A program made the translations under genes and the position numbers. The notes under the pieces were generated by a model, which was not told the origin of the DNA, did no database searches, and saw nothing but the letters and a program-made list of their open reading frames with translations. Shown here piece after piece: positions 35,139-45,230 of a stretch of DNA of 64,000 bases. This stretch comes from Bacteroides zhangwenhongii. GTDB taxonomy: Bacteria; Bacteroidota; Bacteroidia; Bacteroidales; Bacteroidaceae. The stretch is taken from contig NZ_CP059856.1 of the NCBI RefSeq assembly GCF_009193325.2, positions 2,480,001 to 2,544,000 on the forward strand. Reading direction: 5' to 3'. Position 1 is the stretch's first letter; every line of letters starts with the position of its first letter.

Positions 35139-38100
35139 TTAGAAAGATATTGATACACCAAAATTATATGAGGTTACATTCGGATATGCATAGGTTCCAT
35201 TGTCCGTTTCCGGGTCCAGACCTGTCCAGTTAGTAATCACAAACGGATTATTCACGTCTACATATACACGGAGATTCTTGGCAATCTTCTGGCTGATAGG
35301 CACTTTATATCCTAATGTAATGCTTCCACAACGAACGTAATAGATAGATTTCACATAGTAATCCCCCCATCCGCTTCCACCTCTGACAAATGTCGGATCT
35401 GTGGCTGTCAGGTTATTGCTATTAAAAGCTTTCAGGGCATAAGTAGAAACATTGATACCATTGTCCATACGTGTCCAGCCCTCATAATAACTGGCTCCTC
35501 TCTTTCTGCCAGCTTCTCCATAGAAATAGATATTCAAGTCGAAGTTCTTATATCTGAACGAGTTGTTCAGACCGTAGATAATTTTGGGATCACCATTACC
35601 CATATATACTTTATCCTCATCTCCCAATACTCCGTTTCCATCGCGGTCTTTCAATTTCATCATACCCGGAACCAAGTCTTTTTGAGCGTCCGGAACTTTT
35701 TCTCCCGGTTGCAGGATGCCAAGCGCTTCATATTCCCACCATGCACGAATCGGATCATTTTCTTTTTCATAAGGTTTGGGTTTCCAGTTCGGGTCACGTG
35801 TCAGCCAACGGTCATTGTAATGTGACAAGGTTAATGTCGTATCCCATTCAAAATCTTTAGTAACGATATTCACCGTATTCACAGTGATTTCCACACCCTG
35901 ACTTTGTGTTGATCCTATATTACCCGCTATTTTATTTATTTCATTATAAAAAGGCAATGGTTTATTTGTCACCAACAAGTCTGTAATCTTACGTTTGAAA
36001 TATTCGGCTGTCAACTTAAACCGGTTGTTGAGTATACCTAGATCCACACCTACATTAAATTCCGTAGTCGTTTCCCAAGTCAGGCTCCTGTTACCCAAAT
36101 CTGAAGCATATACTCCTGTTGATTCTGCACCTCCGATAATGGCACTTCTTCCCACTTCATAATAGTCGTAAATGCGATAACCGACATTAGAGTTACCCGT
36201 CTGTCCATAAGAAGTTCTTAACTTCAACATAGACAACCAGTTTGAAGCCCCTTTCATGAAATTTTCTTCACTTATCATCCAACCGGCTGATACGGACGGG
36301 AAATACCCCCAACGATTTTCCGGGGCGAAATTGGAAGCAGCATCAGCACGAACTGTAGCTTCCAGTAAATATCTGCCTTTATACGAGTAATTGGCACGGG
36401 CAAACAAAGAAGCAATACTGTTAATAGAAGCCCATGAACCTACAGATGGTTTCTTGTAATTTCCTGAACCCAAACTATTATATCCAAAGCCATCTACAAG
36501 AAAATCTTCATTTCCGGCACTCAATCCATCATTTTTAAATTTTTGGAACGAATAACCACCAATAGCTTTCACGTTATGATCGCCAAAGCTCTTGGAGTAT
36601 TGAGCTGTCAGCTCCATCAGATAGGCAGTACTTGTTTCCTGCGAAATATCCGCTCTTCCGTTTTTGGTCTTTCCCTGCAAAGTTGTCTTAGGCAAATAGC
36701 TGGAACGTTTCTGGAAACTACGGTCGACACCTAACTGCAACTTCACTTCCAAGTCTTTCAACGGTTTCACGGATACGAATGCAGATCCTATGATCCGGTC
36801 TTTTACCGTATTATCCTTAATATCCAACAAAGACACCGGATTCGCAACGAAGGGACGTTTCGGATCAATGAAATAATTTCCTTCAGAGTCATAGATAGGA
36901 ATTGTAGGATTGGATTGGATAGCACCGGTCAATACGCCGGAATATTCATTGGCATTGTCTCCCAGAGGAACATTGTCATACTTATTCTGCGAGTAAGTAG
37001 CAGTCAGTCCGAAAGAAACATATTCACTCAATTCTTGATCCAGATTCAAACGGGCAGAAAAACGACTGACGCCATTATTCTTGACAATTCCTTCTTGGTT
37101 CATATAGTTGACAGAAGCCAGATAACGAGTTTTCTCCGTACCACCATTCACAGAAAGATTGTGCTGTTGCGTATATCCATTGCGCATCACCGCATCCAAC
37201 CAATCGGTACCGCTAGCAGTCAATATTTCATCATTATTGAAAGTGGGTTTATATTGAGTAGGCGGAGTGTCCTGCTTCTCAACATATCCTTCATAAATAC
37301 CCATTCCGTTCAACTTTAACCACTCTTCATGCATCTGTTTATTATACATATCCATATACATACGAGTATCAAGCATCTTGTAGTTGGAACGAGCTACCTG
37401 CACCGACCCCATACCGGAATAAGTCACTCTGGGCTTTTGACTTTTACCACGTTTGGTGGTAATCAAAACAACTCCATGTCCGGCACGCGCACCATAAATA
37501 GCTGTGGAAGCAGCATCTTTCAACACAGAAATGGATTCAATATCATCCGGATTCAATGATTCCAGTACATTATCAATATTACCCGATTCATAGAAACCAT
37601 TACCAGAACTTAAATTGGAAGTAGAAGATACCGGGAAGCCGTCGATTACAAATAAAGGTTCATTACCAGCACCGGTAGACGCTTCTCCACGAATACGAAA
37701 CTTCGCCTCACCACCCGGCTGTGCAGAAACCTGGTTCACACGGAACCCCGCTGCTTTACCCGCCAACGCACGAGATACATTCGGTACGGTATTCATCTCC
37801 ACATCTCCCATGTTTACCATAGAAACGGCACCTGTCAATGTCTTCTTGCTCTGTGTACCATAACCCACCACTACCACTTCATCGAGTTGTTTGGAATCTT
37901 CCTGCAAAATGATTTTCATATTTTTTCCGGGTTGCACGGCAACCGTTTGAGACTGATAGCCGATATAGGAGATATCGAGCTGTGCCTTCGATGAAGAGAC
38001 GGATATTTTGAAGTTCCCGTCAATATCTGTTATCGTACCGTTACCCTGTACTCCTTTTTCTAATACACTGGCTCCGATAATCGGCTCCCCCTGTGCATCT

Positions 38101-38528
38101 GATATAGTACCGGATACGGTTATTTTCTTTTCTTGTTCAGGAGACTGTGCCTCAATGGATAATATAATCTTCTTGTCTAGTACCGAATATTTTACATTAG
38201 TACCGGAAAAGATTTCTTTCAACACACTAAAAATGTTGCTTTTATCAGCAGAAACTGATACGCGACGATTCAAATCGACATGCTTATTATTGAAGAAGAA
38301 ATCAAAATCAGACTGCTCTTCAATTTCTTTTAGAATGTCCTCCACCCGCTGATTACGTACATCAATACTGATTAAAGCCTTTTGAGCGTAACTATCGGCT
38401 GCATAAGTCAGTCCGATAGAACATACTAAAAACAAAACCAATAGTCTCATAAATAATGGGATTTTCTTTGAGGTTAGCCAAAGTGACTTTACCACCCATA
38501 AAAATTGGATGCTAAAATAATTTTGCAT
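35139..38528 (-). CDS. SusC/RagA TonB-dependent transporter with STN domain
   Basis: This 1129-residue outer membrane transporter has a signal segment (LFMRLLVLFLVCSIGLTYAADSYAQ). It is followed by an STN domain (about 50-120, starting ALISIDVRNQRVEDILKEIEE), a carboxypeptidase-regulatory-like domain (VSGTISDAQGEPIIGASVLEKG), a TonB-box-type sequence DEVVVVGYGTQSKKTLTGAV, a plug domain (LKDAASTAIYGARAGHGVVLITT) and a 22-strand barrel ending NFGVSISF. The STN domain is the mark of SusC proteins that signal through a FecR-type anti-sigma to an ECF sigma, and both partners are adjacent. A start at the internal Met near residue 27 is also possible. Confidence 0.95.
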   Translation of the reverse strand: MQNYFSIQFLWVVKSLWLTSKKIPLFMRLLVLFLVCSIGLTYAADSYAQKALISIDVRNQRVEDILKEIEEQSDFDFFFNNKHVDLNRRVSVSADKSNIFSVLKEIFSGTNVKYSVLDKKIILSIEAQSPEQEKKITVSGTISDAQGEPIIGASVLEKGVQGNGTITDIDGNFKISVSSSKAQLDISYIGYQSQTVAVQPGKNMKIILQEDSKQLDEVVVVGYGTQSKKTLTGAVSMVNMGDVEMNTVPNVSRALAGKAAGFRVNQVSAQPGGEAKFRIRGEASTGAGNEPLFVIDGFPVSSTSNLSSGNGFYESGNIDNVLESLNPDDIESISVLKDAASTAIYGARAGHGVVLITTKRGKSQKPRVTYSGMGSVQVARSNYKMLDTRMYMDMYNKQMHEEWLKLNGMGIYEGYVEKQDTPPTQYKPTFNNDEILTASGTDWLDAVMRNGYTQQHNLSVNGGTEKTRYLASVNYMNQEGIVKNNGVSRFSARLNLDQELSEYVSFGLTATYSQNKYDNVPLGDNANEYSGVLTGAIQSNPTIPIYDSEGNYFIDPKRPFVANPVSLLDIKDNTVKDRIIGSAFVSVKPLKDLEVKLQLGVDRSFQKRSSYLPKTTLQGKTKNGRADISQETSTAYLMELTAQYSKSFGDHNVKAIGGYSFQKFKNDGLSAGNEDFLVDGFGYNSLGSGNYKKPSVGSWASINSIASLFARANYSYKGRYLLEATVRADAASNFAPENRWGYFPSVSAGWMISEENFMKGASNWLSMLKLRTSYGQTGNSNVGYRIYDYYEVGRSAIIGGAESTGVYASDLGNRSLTWETTTEFNVGVDLGILNNRFKLTAEYFKRKITDLLVTNKPLPFYNEINKIAGNIGSTQSQGVEITVNTVNIVTKDFEWDTTLTLSHYNDRWLTRDPNWKPKPYEKENDPIRAWWEYEALGILQPGEKVPDAQKDLVPGMMKLKDRDGNGVLGDEDKVYMGNGDPKIIYGLNNSFRYKNFDLNIYFYGEAGRKRGASYYEGWTRMDNGINVSTYALKAFNSNNLTATDPTFVRGGSGWGDYYVKSIYYVRCGSITLGYKVPISQKIAKNLRVYVDVNNPFVITNWTGLDPETDNGTYAYPNVTSYNFGVSISF

Positions 38529-38697
38529 AATTTTGTAATGACTTAAAGTTAATAAAAAGTTTATCTAAGCTTGTCGCCAAACAAGCATCAAAAAGATTTA
38601 CCGATTTCCATACGGGAAGATACGCCAATATCATCCCGTATGTTTTTTGTTTAAGGGGGTCTGCCTTTCATTGTATTTTTGTTTTAAGGTTGTTCAA

Positions 38698-39720
38698 TCA
38701 ATATATTTCTATCTTACTCTTTTCATCTTTTATATCCGGCGAATCAAGATAACGCCAACGGATTTGAGAAGAAAGCTGGAAATATTCCAGAATACGCTCG
38801 AGGCGTTGATTTGTAAACGTACCTGTAAATGAGTCTCCTTTCAAGCGGTCGTTTTTAATAATGAATTCCACATTATACCGCTTCTCCAACATTCGTAATC
38901 CCTCTTCGAGAGGAGTATTTCTAAATATGATTTTTCCCTCTTTCCAAGCTATTTCCGACTCACCGGAGGTGGCATAAAGCTGCACTTTACTGTCTCTTGT
39001 ATCATAGACCAGCTTCTGTCCTGGGTCCATCAATACCTTTTTCGAGCCATTGTCAGATGAATAAATAAAACCTATCTTTCCTTCAACCAATGTTGCTGCA
39101 ATCCGGTCCTCTTTTTCATAAGCCTCTACATTAAAATGAGTTCCCAGTACTTCGATCTGTGATTGGTGGGAAGTAGAAACTATGAACTTCTTTTCCGGGT
39201 TCTTGGCTACTTCAAAATAAGCCTCTCCCTGCAATGTTACATTTCTCGTGTCGCTATCGAAGCGTGAGGGATAACTCAAGGTAGATTCGGAATTCAGGAA
39301 AACCAATGTGCCATCGGGCAATGTCAGAGAAGTCATCATTCCGGGATTTGTTTTCACTTCCATCATTTGTGCCAATTCCTGTTCGCTTCCTCCCCAATGT
39401 TGTACCATCAGAGTAACGAGAAGTGGAATGAACAGCACTGCTGCCGCACGTTGCGCCCATTCCCACCATGTCGTTTTCCTTTGTCTGTTACCTGTCATTC
39501 TACTTTTCACCTTTGTCAATGCTTTCTCTGTGTCGACTTTCGTCATGATGTGAACGGTATCTGTAGCAAGATAGAGAGCATGTATCTGTTTGGCCATCCG
39601 CCGGTTTTCTTCCGACTCACCCATCCACATCTCAACCTGTAGACGCTCTTCTTCCGTTACCAGTCCCTCACAATAACGGGGAAGCAATTCTTCTATTGTA
39701 TTTTTATCAGTCTTATCCAT
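38698..39720 (-). CDS. FecR-family anti-sigma factor
   Basis: This 340-residue inner-membrane protein has a cytoplasmic N-terminus that would bind sigma (MDKTDKNTIEELLPRYCEGLVTEEERLQVEMWM), one membrane helix (about residues 88-108, AAAVLFIPLLVTLMV) and a periplasmic FecR domain (MMTSLTLPDGTLVFLNSESTLSYPSRF). A C-terminal DUF4974/STN-like region that contacts the SusC STN domain follows (GLRMLEKRYNVEFIIKNDRLKGDSFTGTFTNQRLERIL). It receives the substrate-occupied signal from SusC and frees its sigma partner. It sits next to susC on the same strand and is divergent from the sigma gene. Confidence 0.93.
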   Translation of the reverse strand: MDKTDKNTIEELLPRYCEGLVTEEERLQVEMWMGESEENRRMAKQIHALYLATDTVHIMTKVDTEKALTKVKSRMTGNRQRKTTWWEWAQRAAAVLFIPLLVTLMVQHWGGSEQELAQMMEVKTNPGMMTSLTLPDGTLVFLNSESTLSYPSRFDSDTRNVTLQGEAYFEVAKNPEKKFIVSTSHQSQIEVLGTHFNVEAYEKEDRIAATLVEGKIGFIYSSDNGSKKVLMDPGQKLVYDTRDSKVQLYATSGESEIAWKEGKIIFRNTPLEEGLRMLEKRYNVEFIIKNDRLKGDSFTGTFTNQRLERILEYFQLSSQIRWRYLDSPDIKDEKSKIEIY

Positions 39721-39824
39721 ATTCGTATTTTATTGCCTTTTACTATAAGACAAGAGAGACTTATGGGATTCCTAAACCAAATCTCATTTTTTTTCAGAAA
39801 ATCTTTGTTTTCTTATAAAAAAGC

Positions 39825-39832
39825 TATATTTG
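39825..39832 (+). promoter_or_regulatory. Bacteroidetes -7 element upstream of the ECF sigma
   Basis: TATATTTG matches TAnnTTTG. A TTTG is at 39804-39807, 17 bp upstream, a slightly short but plausible -33 element. It lies 22 bp before the sigma start codon at 39855. Confidence 0.55.
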
Positions 39833-39854
39833 CAGTGAAATATCAAACTAATAC

Positions 39855-40439
39855 ATGAAAGAAGTTCACCTATCAGAAAGCAATTTCCTATTATCTGCTA
39901 TACAGCGAGGCGACCAAAAAGCATTCGATGCACTGTTTCGGAGATATTATCCGGCACTGTGCGCCTACGGCCATCGCTTCGTCGATCTGGAAGATGCGGA
40001 AGAAATTGTGCAAGATTCTCTTTTATGGATTTGGGAGAACAGAGAAAATCTGTTTATCGAAACCTCGCTTAGTTCGTACCTCTTTAAAATGATATACCGC
40101 AAAGCTCTGAACAAGCTTGCACATATTGACGCCACTCAACGTGCCGACACTCGATTTTATGAAGAAATGCAGGAGATGCTACAAGATACGGATCTTTATC
40201 AAGTCGAAGAGTTGACACAACGTATCAAAAATGCCATTGCCACATTACCGGAAAGTTACCGGGAAGCTTTTGTGATGCATCGGTTCCGGGATATGAGTTA
40301 TAAAGAAATAGCGGAAATTCTAGGAGTATCTCCCAAAACAGTAGATTACCGCATTCAACAAGCATTAAAGCAACTACGCGTAGATTTAAAGGATTATCTG
40401 CCTTTATTGCTACCATTTCTAGTTCATCCCTTGCGATAA
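39855..40439 (+). CDS. ECF sigma factor of the SusCD locus
   Basis: This 194-residue sigma-70 family protein has region 2 (DQKAFDALFRRYYPALCAYGHRFVDLEDAEEIVQDSLLWIW) and region 4 (YREAFVMHRFRDMSYKEIAEILGVSPKTVDYRIQQALKQLR). It should direct RNA polymerase to the susC promoter when released by the FecR protein, which is divergent with 134 bp between. The C-terminus is hydrophobic (YLPLLLPFLVHPL), seen in several Bacteroides ECF factors. It converges with valS and is followed by a terminator hairpin at 40516-40545. Confidence 0.93.
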   Translation: MKEVHLSESNFLLSAIQRGDQKAFDALFRRYYPALCAYGHRFVDLEDAEEIVQDSLLWIWENRENLFIETSLSSYLFKMIYRKALNKLAHIDATQRADTRFYEEMQEMLQDTDLYQVEELTQRIKNAIATLPESYREAFVMHRFRDMSYKEIAEILGVSPKTVDYRIQQALKQLRVDLKDYLPLLLPFLVHPLR

Positions 40440-40515
40440 GGCAGAGCCAACGCAGTGACAACATCTTCTATACCTATAATCAAGGAATAATTCTTAATTT
40501 CTTAATTAACAACAG

Positions 40516-40545
40516 AAGGCATCCCAAATCTAATTGAGATGCCTT
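40516..40545. terminator. Hairpin between convergent sigma and valS genes
   Basis: aaggcatc (40516-40523) pairs with gatgcctt (40538-40545), a loop of 14 nt. It can act as an intrinsic terminator, though the T-run is weak. Confidence 0.5.
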
Positions 40546-40569
40546 ACATATACCAAAAGTATCAGAAAG

Positions 40570-43206
40570 TTATACCTTCTTCAAAGCCTCAATACTTTCT
40601 TTCAAAGATTTGATAATACTTTCCGCATCTGCCTGCTTCTTACGTTCCAATTCAAGAACAGCTGCCGGAGCATTATTAACGAATTTCTCGTTGCTAAGTT
40701 TTTTCAGCACTCCTTGCAAGAACCCTTCTTTGTGTTTGAGTTCCGCTTCCATACGAGCGATCTCCGCTTCCACATCAATCATATTCCCCAATGGCACGGC
40801 GAATTCAGTTGTTCCGATCATGAAGGAAGCTGCACCCTCCGACTTGCTCTCCACTACTGTAAGAGAAGAAAGATTACACATCTTAATGATAATCGGATTC
40901 ATCTTCTCTACCGGATGACTGCCTACAACCTGCAATTCAAGTTGTTCTTTCATGGCAATATTCTTCTGCAAACGGATACTGCGAACATTACTGATAATTT
41001 CCTTAGCAACCTCAAACTCTTGCAGGAATTTCTCATTCACTTCATTCGGCTCGAACATTTGGGTTACCATCAAGCTGGCACCCGGTTTACGTTCACGCAG
41101 TTGCTGCCACAGTTCTTCTGTGATAAACGGCATGAAAGGATGAAGCATTTCAAGCAGACGTTCGAAAGAGCTAAGAACCATATCATAAATAAAACCATTT
41201 ACAGGTTGCCCGTAAGCCGGTTTCACTATTTCCAGCAACCAAGAAGAAAATTCATCCCAGAACAGCTTATAAACCAACATCAACGCTTCACTCAAACGAT
41301 ATTTAGAGAAAAGATCGGCTACTTCAACTGCCGCCGCATCCAGTCTTTGATCAAACCATTGAACAGCCAAATGTGCATCAGCGGGAATGGGAACGGAACC
41401 CATACCGTTTGTCCATCCTTTAATCAGACGGAAAGCATTCCAAATCTTGTTGCAGAAGTTACGTCCCTGTTCGCAAAGCACATCATCGAAAAGGATATCA
41501 TTGCCAGCGGGAGCAGACAACATCATTCCCATACGTACACCGTCAGCACCATATTTGTCAATCAGTTCGAGCGGATCGGGAGAGTTACCGAGTGACTTGG
41601 ACATCTTACGCCCTAGCTTATCACGAACGATACCCGTGAAGTAAACGTTCTTAAACGGCATTTTTCCTTCATATTCATAACCTGCCATAATCATGCGGGC
41701 TACCCAGAAGAAAATAATATCCGGACCTGTCACCAGGTCACTTGTCGGATAATAGTACTTGATTTCTTCGTTACCCGGATTGTTGATACCATCAAACAAA
41801 GAAATAGGCCACAACCATGAAGAGAACCAAGTATCCAGACAGTCTTCGTCCTGGCGAAGATCGTCTATCGTCAAAGCGGCATTGCCTGTCTTTTCTTTTG
41901 CCTTCGCCAATGCCTCTTCCGGAGTAGCGGCCACTACATAACCACCCTCCGGCAGGAAATAAGCGGGAATACGATGTCCCCACCACAACTGACGACTGAT
42001 ACACCAGTCTTTGATGTTTTCCATCCAATGGCGATAAGTATTCTTATATTTTGCAGGATAGAATTTCAATTCATCATTCATCACAGGAGGCAAGGCCATA
42101 TCTGCAAAATGCTGCATCTTGAGGAACCATTGCATAGATAGTTTCGGTTCGATCACTACGTTGGTACGTTCCGAGTAACCTACCTTATTTGTATAGGCTT
42201 CTGTTTTCTCCAGCAGACCGGCAGCTTCGAGATCTTTCTCAATCTGTTTGCGGACATCAAAACGATCCATACCGATATACATACCGGCGGCTTCACTCAA
42301 CGTACCGTTATCATTGAAGATATCAATGCTGGGAAGATTGTATTTTTCACCCAGCATATAGTCGTTTACATCATGAGCGGGAGTTACTTTCAAACAACCT
42401 GTACCGAACTCGATATCCACATACTCATCTTCAATCACAGGAATAGTACGGTTCACTAACGGAACAATTACTTTCTTCCCTTTCAGCCATGCATTTTTCG
42501 GGTCGTTAGGATTGATACACATTGCCGTATCACCCATGATCGTTTCCGGACGGGTAGTTGCCACTACCGCATAACGGCCTTCCGGATCACCTTCTACTTT
42601 ATAACGGAGATAATACAGTTTCCCATGTTCTTCTTTGTAGATGACTTCTTCGTCCGAAAGAGCGGTCAGCGCTTTCGGGTCCCAGTTCACCATACGGATC
42701 CCGCGATAGATCAAGCCTTTATCGAACAAATCTACGAATACCTTGATAACACTTTCACTACGTTTTTCGTCCATAGTAAAGGCAGTACGATCCCAGTCGC
42801 AGGATGCGCCGAGCTTGCGAAGCTGTTTCAGGATAATACCTCCATGTTCGTCCGTCCAGTCCCAAGCGTGCTTCAGGAACTCGTCACGAGTCAAGTCGGT
42901 TTTCTTGATACCTTGCGCGGCTAGTTTGTTCACCACCTTCGCCTCTGTCGCAATAGAAGCATGATCGGTGCCCGGAACCCAGCACGCATTCTTGCCTTCC
43001 ATACGGGCACGACGAACCAAAATATCCTGAATGGTATTATTAAGCATATGTCCCATGTGCAGCACACCAGTGACATTAGGAGGAGGAATGACGATGGTGT
43101 AAGGTTCACGGCCATCGGGTTTAGAACTGAATAAATGATTGTCCAGCCAATACTGGTACCACTTTCCCTCCACATCAGCGGGATTGTACTTACTTGCTAA
43201 TTCCAT
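40570..43206 (-). CDS. valS: Valyl-tRNA synthetase
   Basis: This 878-residue class I aminoacyl-tRNA synthetase charges tRNA-Val. The HIGH motif appears as HMGH at 50-53 in [18 protein letters not shown], and the KMSKS motif in [20 protein letters not shown] near residue 540. An editing domain (about 200-380) that hydrolyses mischarged threonine is present ([20 protein letters not shown]). The C-terminal 60 residues form the usual coiled-coil arm ([20 protein letters not shown]). It is divergent from the DUF3810 gene. Confidence 0.97.
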   Translation of the reverse strand: MELASKYNPADVEGKWYQYWLDNHLFSSKPDGREPYTIVIPPPNVTGVLHMGHMLNNTIQDILVRRARMEGKNACWVPGTDHASIATEAKVVNKLAAQGIKKTDLTRDEFLKHAWDWTDEHGGIILKQLRKLGASCDWDRTAFTMDEKRSESVIKVFVDLFDKGLIYRGIRMVNWDPKALTALSDEEVIYKEEHGKLYYLRYKVEGDPEGRYAVVATTRPETIMGDTAMCINPNDPKNAWLKGKKVIVPLVNRTIPVIEDEYVDIEFGTGCLKVTPAHDVNDYMLGEKYNLPSIDIFNDNGTLSEAAGMYIGMDRFDVRKQIEKDLEAAGLLEKTEAYTNKVGYSERTNVVIEPKLSMQWFLKMQHFADMALPPVMNDELKFYPAKYKNTYRHWMENIKDWCISRQLWWGHRIPAYFLPEGGYVVAATPEEALAKAKEKTGNAALTIDDLRQDEDCLDTWFSSWLWPISLFDGINNPGNEEIKYYYPTSDLVTGPDIIFFWVARMIMAGYEYEGKMPFKNVYFTGIVRDKLGRKMSKSLGNSPDPLELIDKYGADGVRMGMMLSAPAGNDILFDDVLCEQGRNFCNKIWNAFRLIKGWTNGMGSVPIPADAHLAVQWFDQRLDAAAVEVADLFSKYRLSEALMLVYKLFWDEFSSWLLEIVKPAYGQPVNGFIYDMVLSSFERLLEMLHPFMPFITEELWQQLRERKPGASLMVTQMFEPNEVNEKFLQEFEVAKEIISNVRSIRLQKNIAMKEQLELQVVGSHPVEKMNPIIIKMCNLSSLTVVESKSEGAASFMIGTTEFAVPLGNMIDVEAEIARMEAELKHKEGFLQGVLKKLSNEKFVNNAPAAVLELERKKQADAESIIKSLKESIEALKKV

Positions 43207-43302
43207 ATTGCTTTATGTATATAATAAATTTATTTATTGCGAAAGTTTGCGAAATACGGGTGCAAAATTAATAAATAAGTAGAATATAGGCGCAAGAATC
43301 AG

Positions 43303-43310
43303 TACTTTTG
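43303..43310 (+). promoter_or_regulatory. Bacteroidetes -7 element upstream of the DUF3810 gene
   Basis: TACTTTTG matches TAnnTTTG, 24 bp before the start codon at 43334. Confidence 0.6.
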
Positions 43311-43333
43311 TTCTTTGAAAATAGCCGAGACGT

Positions 43334-44386
43334 ATGAAAAAAAGAAAGCGGACGATTCGATATATCATTTTAGGCAGTTTGCTGTTGTTGGTATGGCTCA
43401 CTCAGATGTTGCCGTTTATGGGAGAAATATATGCACGCACGATTTACCCTGTCATATCTTACTGCCTGTCATTTTTCTCCCGATGGATTCCGTTCGCGCT
43501 AGGAGATTTATTTATCTTTCTCAGTATCATAGGGGTTATAGCCTATCCTTTCTACGCTCGTCTTCATAAAAAGTTACGTTGGAAGAAGCTCCTTCTGAAT
43601 GACGGTGAATATCTTCTGTGGATTTATGTCTGGTTTTACCTCGCTTGGGGGCTTAACTATTCTCAGAAGAATTTCTATCAACGGACGGAAATTCCTTATA
43701 CAGAATACAATAAAGAGAATTTCCAAACGTTTGTCAATGAATATATCGACTTATTGAACCATTCATATACCCCCGTAACCAGTATCAATGAGAAGCTGGT
43801 ACGTGAAGAAAGCATACGGTTATATCATCAACTGAGTGACAGTCTGGGCGTACACCGTCCTCCACATAATTATCTCAAAGCGAAAACAATGCTGTTCACT
43901 CCGTTTATCTCAATGGTAGGGGTAACGGGTAGCATGGGACCTTTCTTTTGTGAGTTTACGCTGAATGGAGATTTACTTCCTGTCAATTATCCTGCCACTT
44001 ATGCGCATGAACTTGCCCATTTATTGGGTATCACCAGCGAAGCGGAAGCTAATTTTTATGCCTATCAGATATGTACCCGTTCCCAAGCGATGGGTATTCG
44101 TTTTTCCGGTTATTTCTCTGTGCTCGGTCATGTATTGGGAAATGCATACAGGTTATTGCCGGAAGAAGAATACACTCAACTGCTTGAACGTATCCGACCT
44201 GAAATAATTGAATTGGCAAAAGAGAATCAAGCGTATTGGGCGGCCAAATATAGTCCGGTAGTCGGTGCTGTTCAGGATTGGATATACGACCTCTATCTGA
44301 AAGGTAACAAGATAGAAAGTGGTAGGAAAAATTATTCGGAGGTGGTAGGACTACTGATTTCGTATAGGGAGTGGAAAAAGAAATAA
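43334..44386 (+). CDS. DUF3810 membrane metallopeptidase-like protein
   Basis: This 350-residue protein has three N-terminal membrane segments (about residues 8-30, 38-75 and 92-108) and a soluble domain with a zinc-peptidase HExxH motif, HELAH (225-229), in PVNYPATYAHELAHLLGITSEAEANF. The downstream acidic residues (E236, E238) could supply the third zinc ligand. The family is known as DUF3810 in Bacteroidetes and has no assigned substrate. A membrane peptidase is a plausible but unproven role. It is the last core-like gene before the AT-rich island at 44387. Confidence 0.85.
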   Translation: MKKRKRTIRYIILGSLLLLVWLTQMLPFMGEIYARTIYPVISYCLSFFSRWIPFALGDLFIFLSIIGVIAYPFYARLHKKLRWKKLLLNDGEYLLWIYVWFYLAWGLNYSQKNFYQRTEIPYTEYNKENFQTFVNEYIDLLNHSYTPVTSINEKLVREESIRLYHQLSDSLGVHRPPHNYLKAKTMLFTPFISMVGVTGSMGPFFCEFTLNGDLLPVNYPATYAHELAHLLGITSEAEANFYAYQICTRSQAMGIRFSGYFSVLGHVLGNAYRLLPEEEYTQLLERIRPEIIELAKENQAYWAAKYSPVVGAVQDWIYDLYLKGNKIESGRKNYSEVVGLLISYREWKKK

Positions 44387-44393
44387 TTTTAGA

Positions 44394-44442
44394 TTGTGCC
44401 TTGTTTTGGCACATAGTATCCCGATATTTGCAACACTAATAT
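44394..44442 (+). promoter_or_regulatory. Remnant promoter with inverted repeat of the WYL gene
   Basis: GTGCC and GGCAC form a short inverted repeat that is followed by GATATTTG, one base off TAnnTTTG. It resembles an operator-promoter of an autoregulated gene, yet the coding sequence downstream is truncated. Confidence 0.4.
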
Positions 44443-44459
44443 AAAACGGATAGACTATA

Positions 44460-44837
44460 TTGATCTACTCCCTCGACCGGATACTTGAAATGGAACAAAC
44501 AGACTTATCGTTCGAGTATCCTCAAACTTTTAACCCTGAAGTCTACTTCGATAACAGTTTCGGGGTTATTGTTGATGAAGAATATGACGTAGAAAAAATC
44601 AGAATAAAAATCTACGGGAATCAATGTAAATACTTTCGTTCTCTTCCCCTACATCACTCTCAAAAAGAGAGCGAAACGCATAACGATTATTCCATTTTTG
44701 ATTATATATTGCGCCCTACTTATGATTTCTGTCAGGCTATCCTATCGCACGGAGATTTTGTAGAAGTCCTGGAGCCTCAATGGTTCAGAACTCAAATCGG
44801 GACAATGATTCAAAGAATGCATCAACTATATCAATGA
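44460..44837 (+). pseudogene. Truncated WYL-domain transcriptional regulator
   Basis: The 125-codon frame starts at a TTG (or ATG 44490) and reads LIYSLDRILEMEQTDLSFEYPQTF, then FDNSFGVIVDEEYDVEKIRIKIYG and LPLHHSQKE, and ends with LEPQWFRTQIGTMIQRMH. This is the C-terminal half of a WYL-domain regulator. The helix-turn-helix and the first part of WYL are missing, and stop codons precede the frame. The promoter-like remnant just upstream suggests an internal deletion. I treat it as a pseudogene, though a short WYL protein might still be made. Confidence 0.65.
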
Positions 44838-44915
44838 ATATCATCATAGGTGCATTGAAATGAGTATTCATTAGTAAATATTAAAGCAGTCCGGTCATCT
44901 TTTCTGATAAGATTC

Positions 44916-44946
44916 TTTCAATTCTAAAAAATGTTTCTTAGTTTTG
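44916..44946 (+). promoter_or_regulatory. Strong Bacteroidetes promoter of the structured RNA
   Basis: TTTC at 44916-44919, a 19-nt spacer and TAGTTTTG at 44939-44946 match the TTTG/TAnnTTTG pattern with correct spacing. The start of transcription is expected near 44953. Confidence 0.6.
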
Positions 44947-44952
44947 CGATAT

Positions 44953-45197
44953 ACAACCATTAAAAACAAGTAGTAAGAAACAGAGAACAAAGATTTTCAG
45001 ACATATTGATTGAACGTTAAGACGTATTATCCCGTTCGCTTAAATCTCGCAAATTTAAAATGAATCTCAGGATAGTAGGTTAAAGTAGCGTTCACACCCG
45101 AATAGGGCGTGGACTGCTTTTACCTTATTTGAGATCCAGGCAATGCGAGAGCCTAAGCGAATAAATAAGGATAAAAGTTAGTTTACGCTCTTTTTTT
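44953..45197 (+). ncRNA. Structured RNA, leader or sRNA of about 245 nt
   Basis: The 393-bp gap before the PD-(D/E)XK gene contains a single long hairpin at 45035-45161. Closing stems are TTCGCTTA (45035-45042) with TAAGCGAA (45154-45161) and CTCGCA (45046-45051) with TGCGAG (45144-45149). Inside are ATCTCA/TGAGAT and GGTTAAAGTAGC with GCTTTTACC, and the apex is a strong hairpin of GUUCACACCC and GGGCGUGGAC around GAAUA. A T-run at 45191-45197 ends it. AGCGAATAAA at 45156 can pair either with the 5' stem or with TTTACGCT just before the T-run, so two folds compete. The rod shape with internal bubbles recalls 6S RNA or Bacteroidales-1-type RNAs; that is only a resemblance. Confidence 0.6.
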
Positions 45198-45230
45198 ATA
45201 CCTGTACATTAATTTAAAACTATATAAAAC

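Noticed and set aside
40534..41595. 353-codon plus-strand frame within valS
   Set aside because: It lies entirely antisense to a clear synthetase gene and has no recognisable motif.
44838..45230. tRNA, SRP RNA, RNase P or tmRNA in the gap
   Set aside because: No cloverleaf, GGAAGC-type SRP apex or RNase P/tmRNA core sequences are visible; only a long rod-like fold is.
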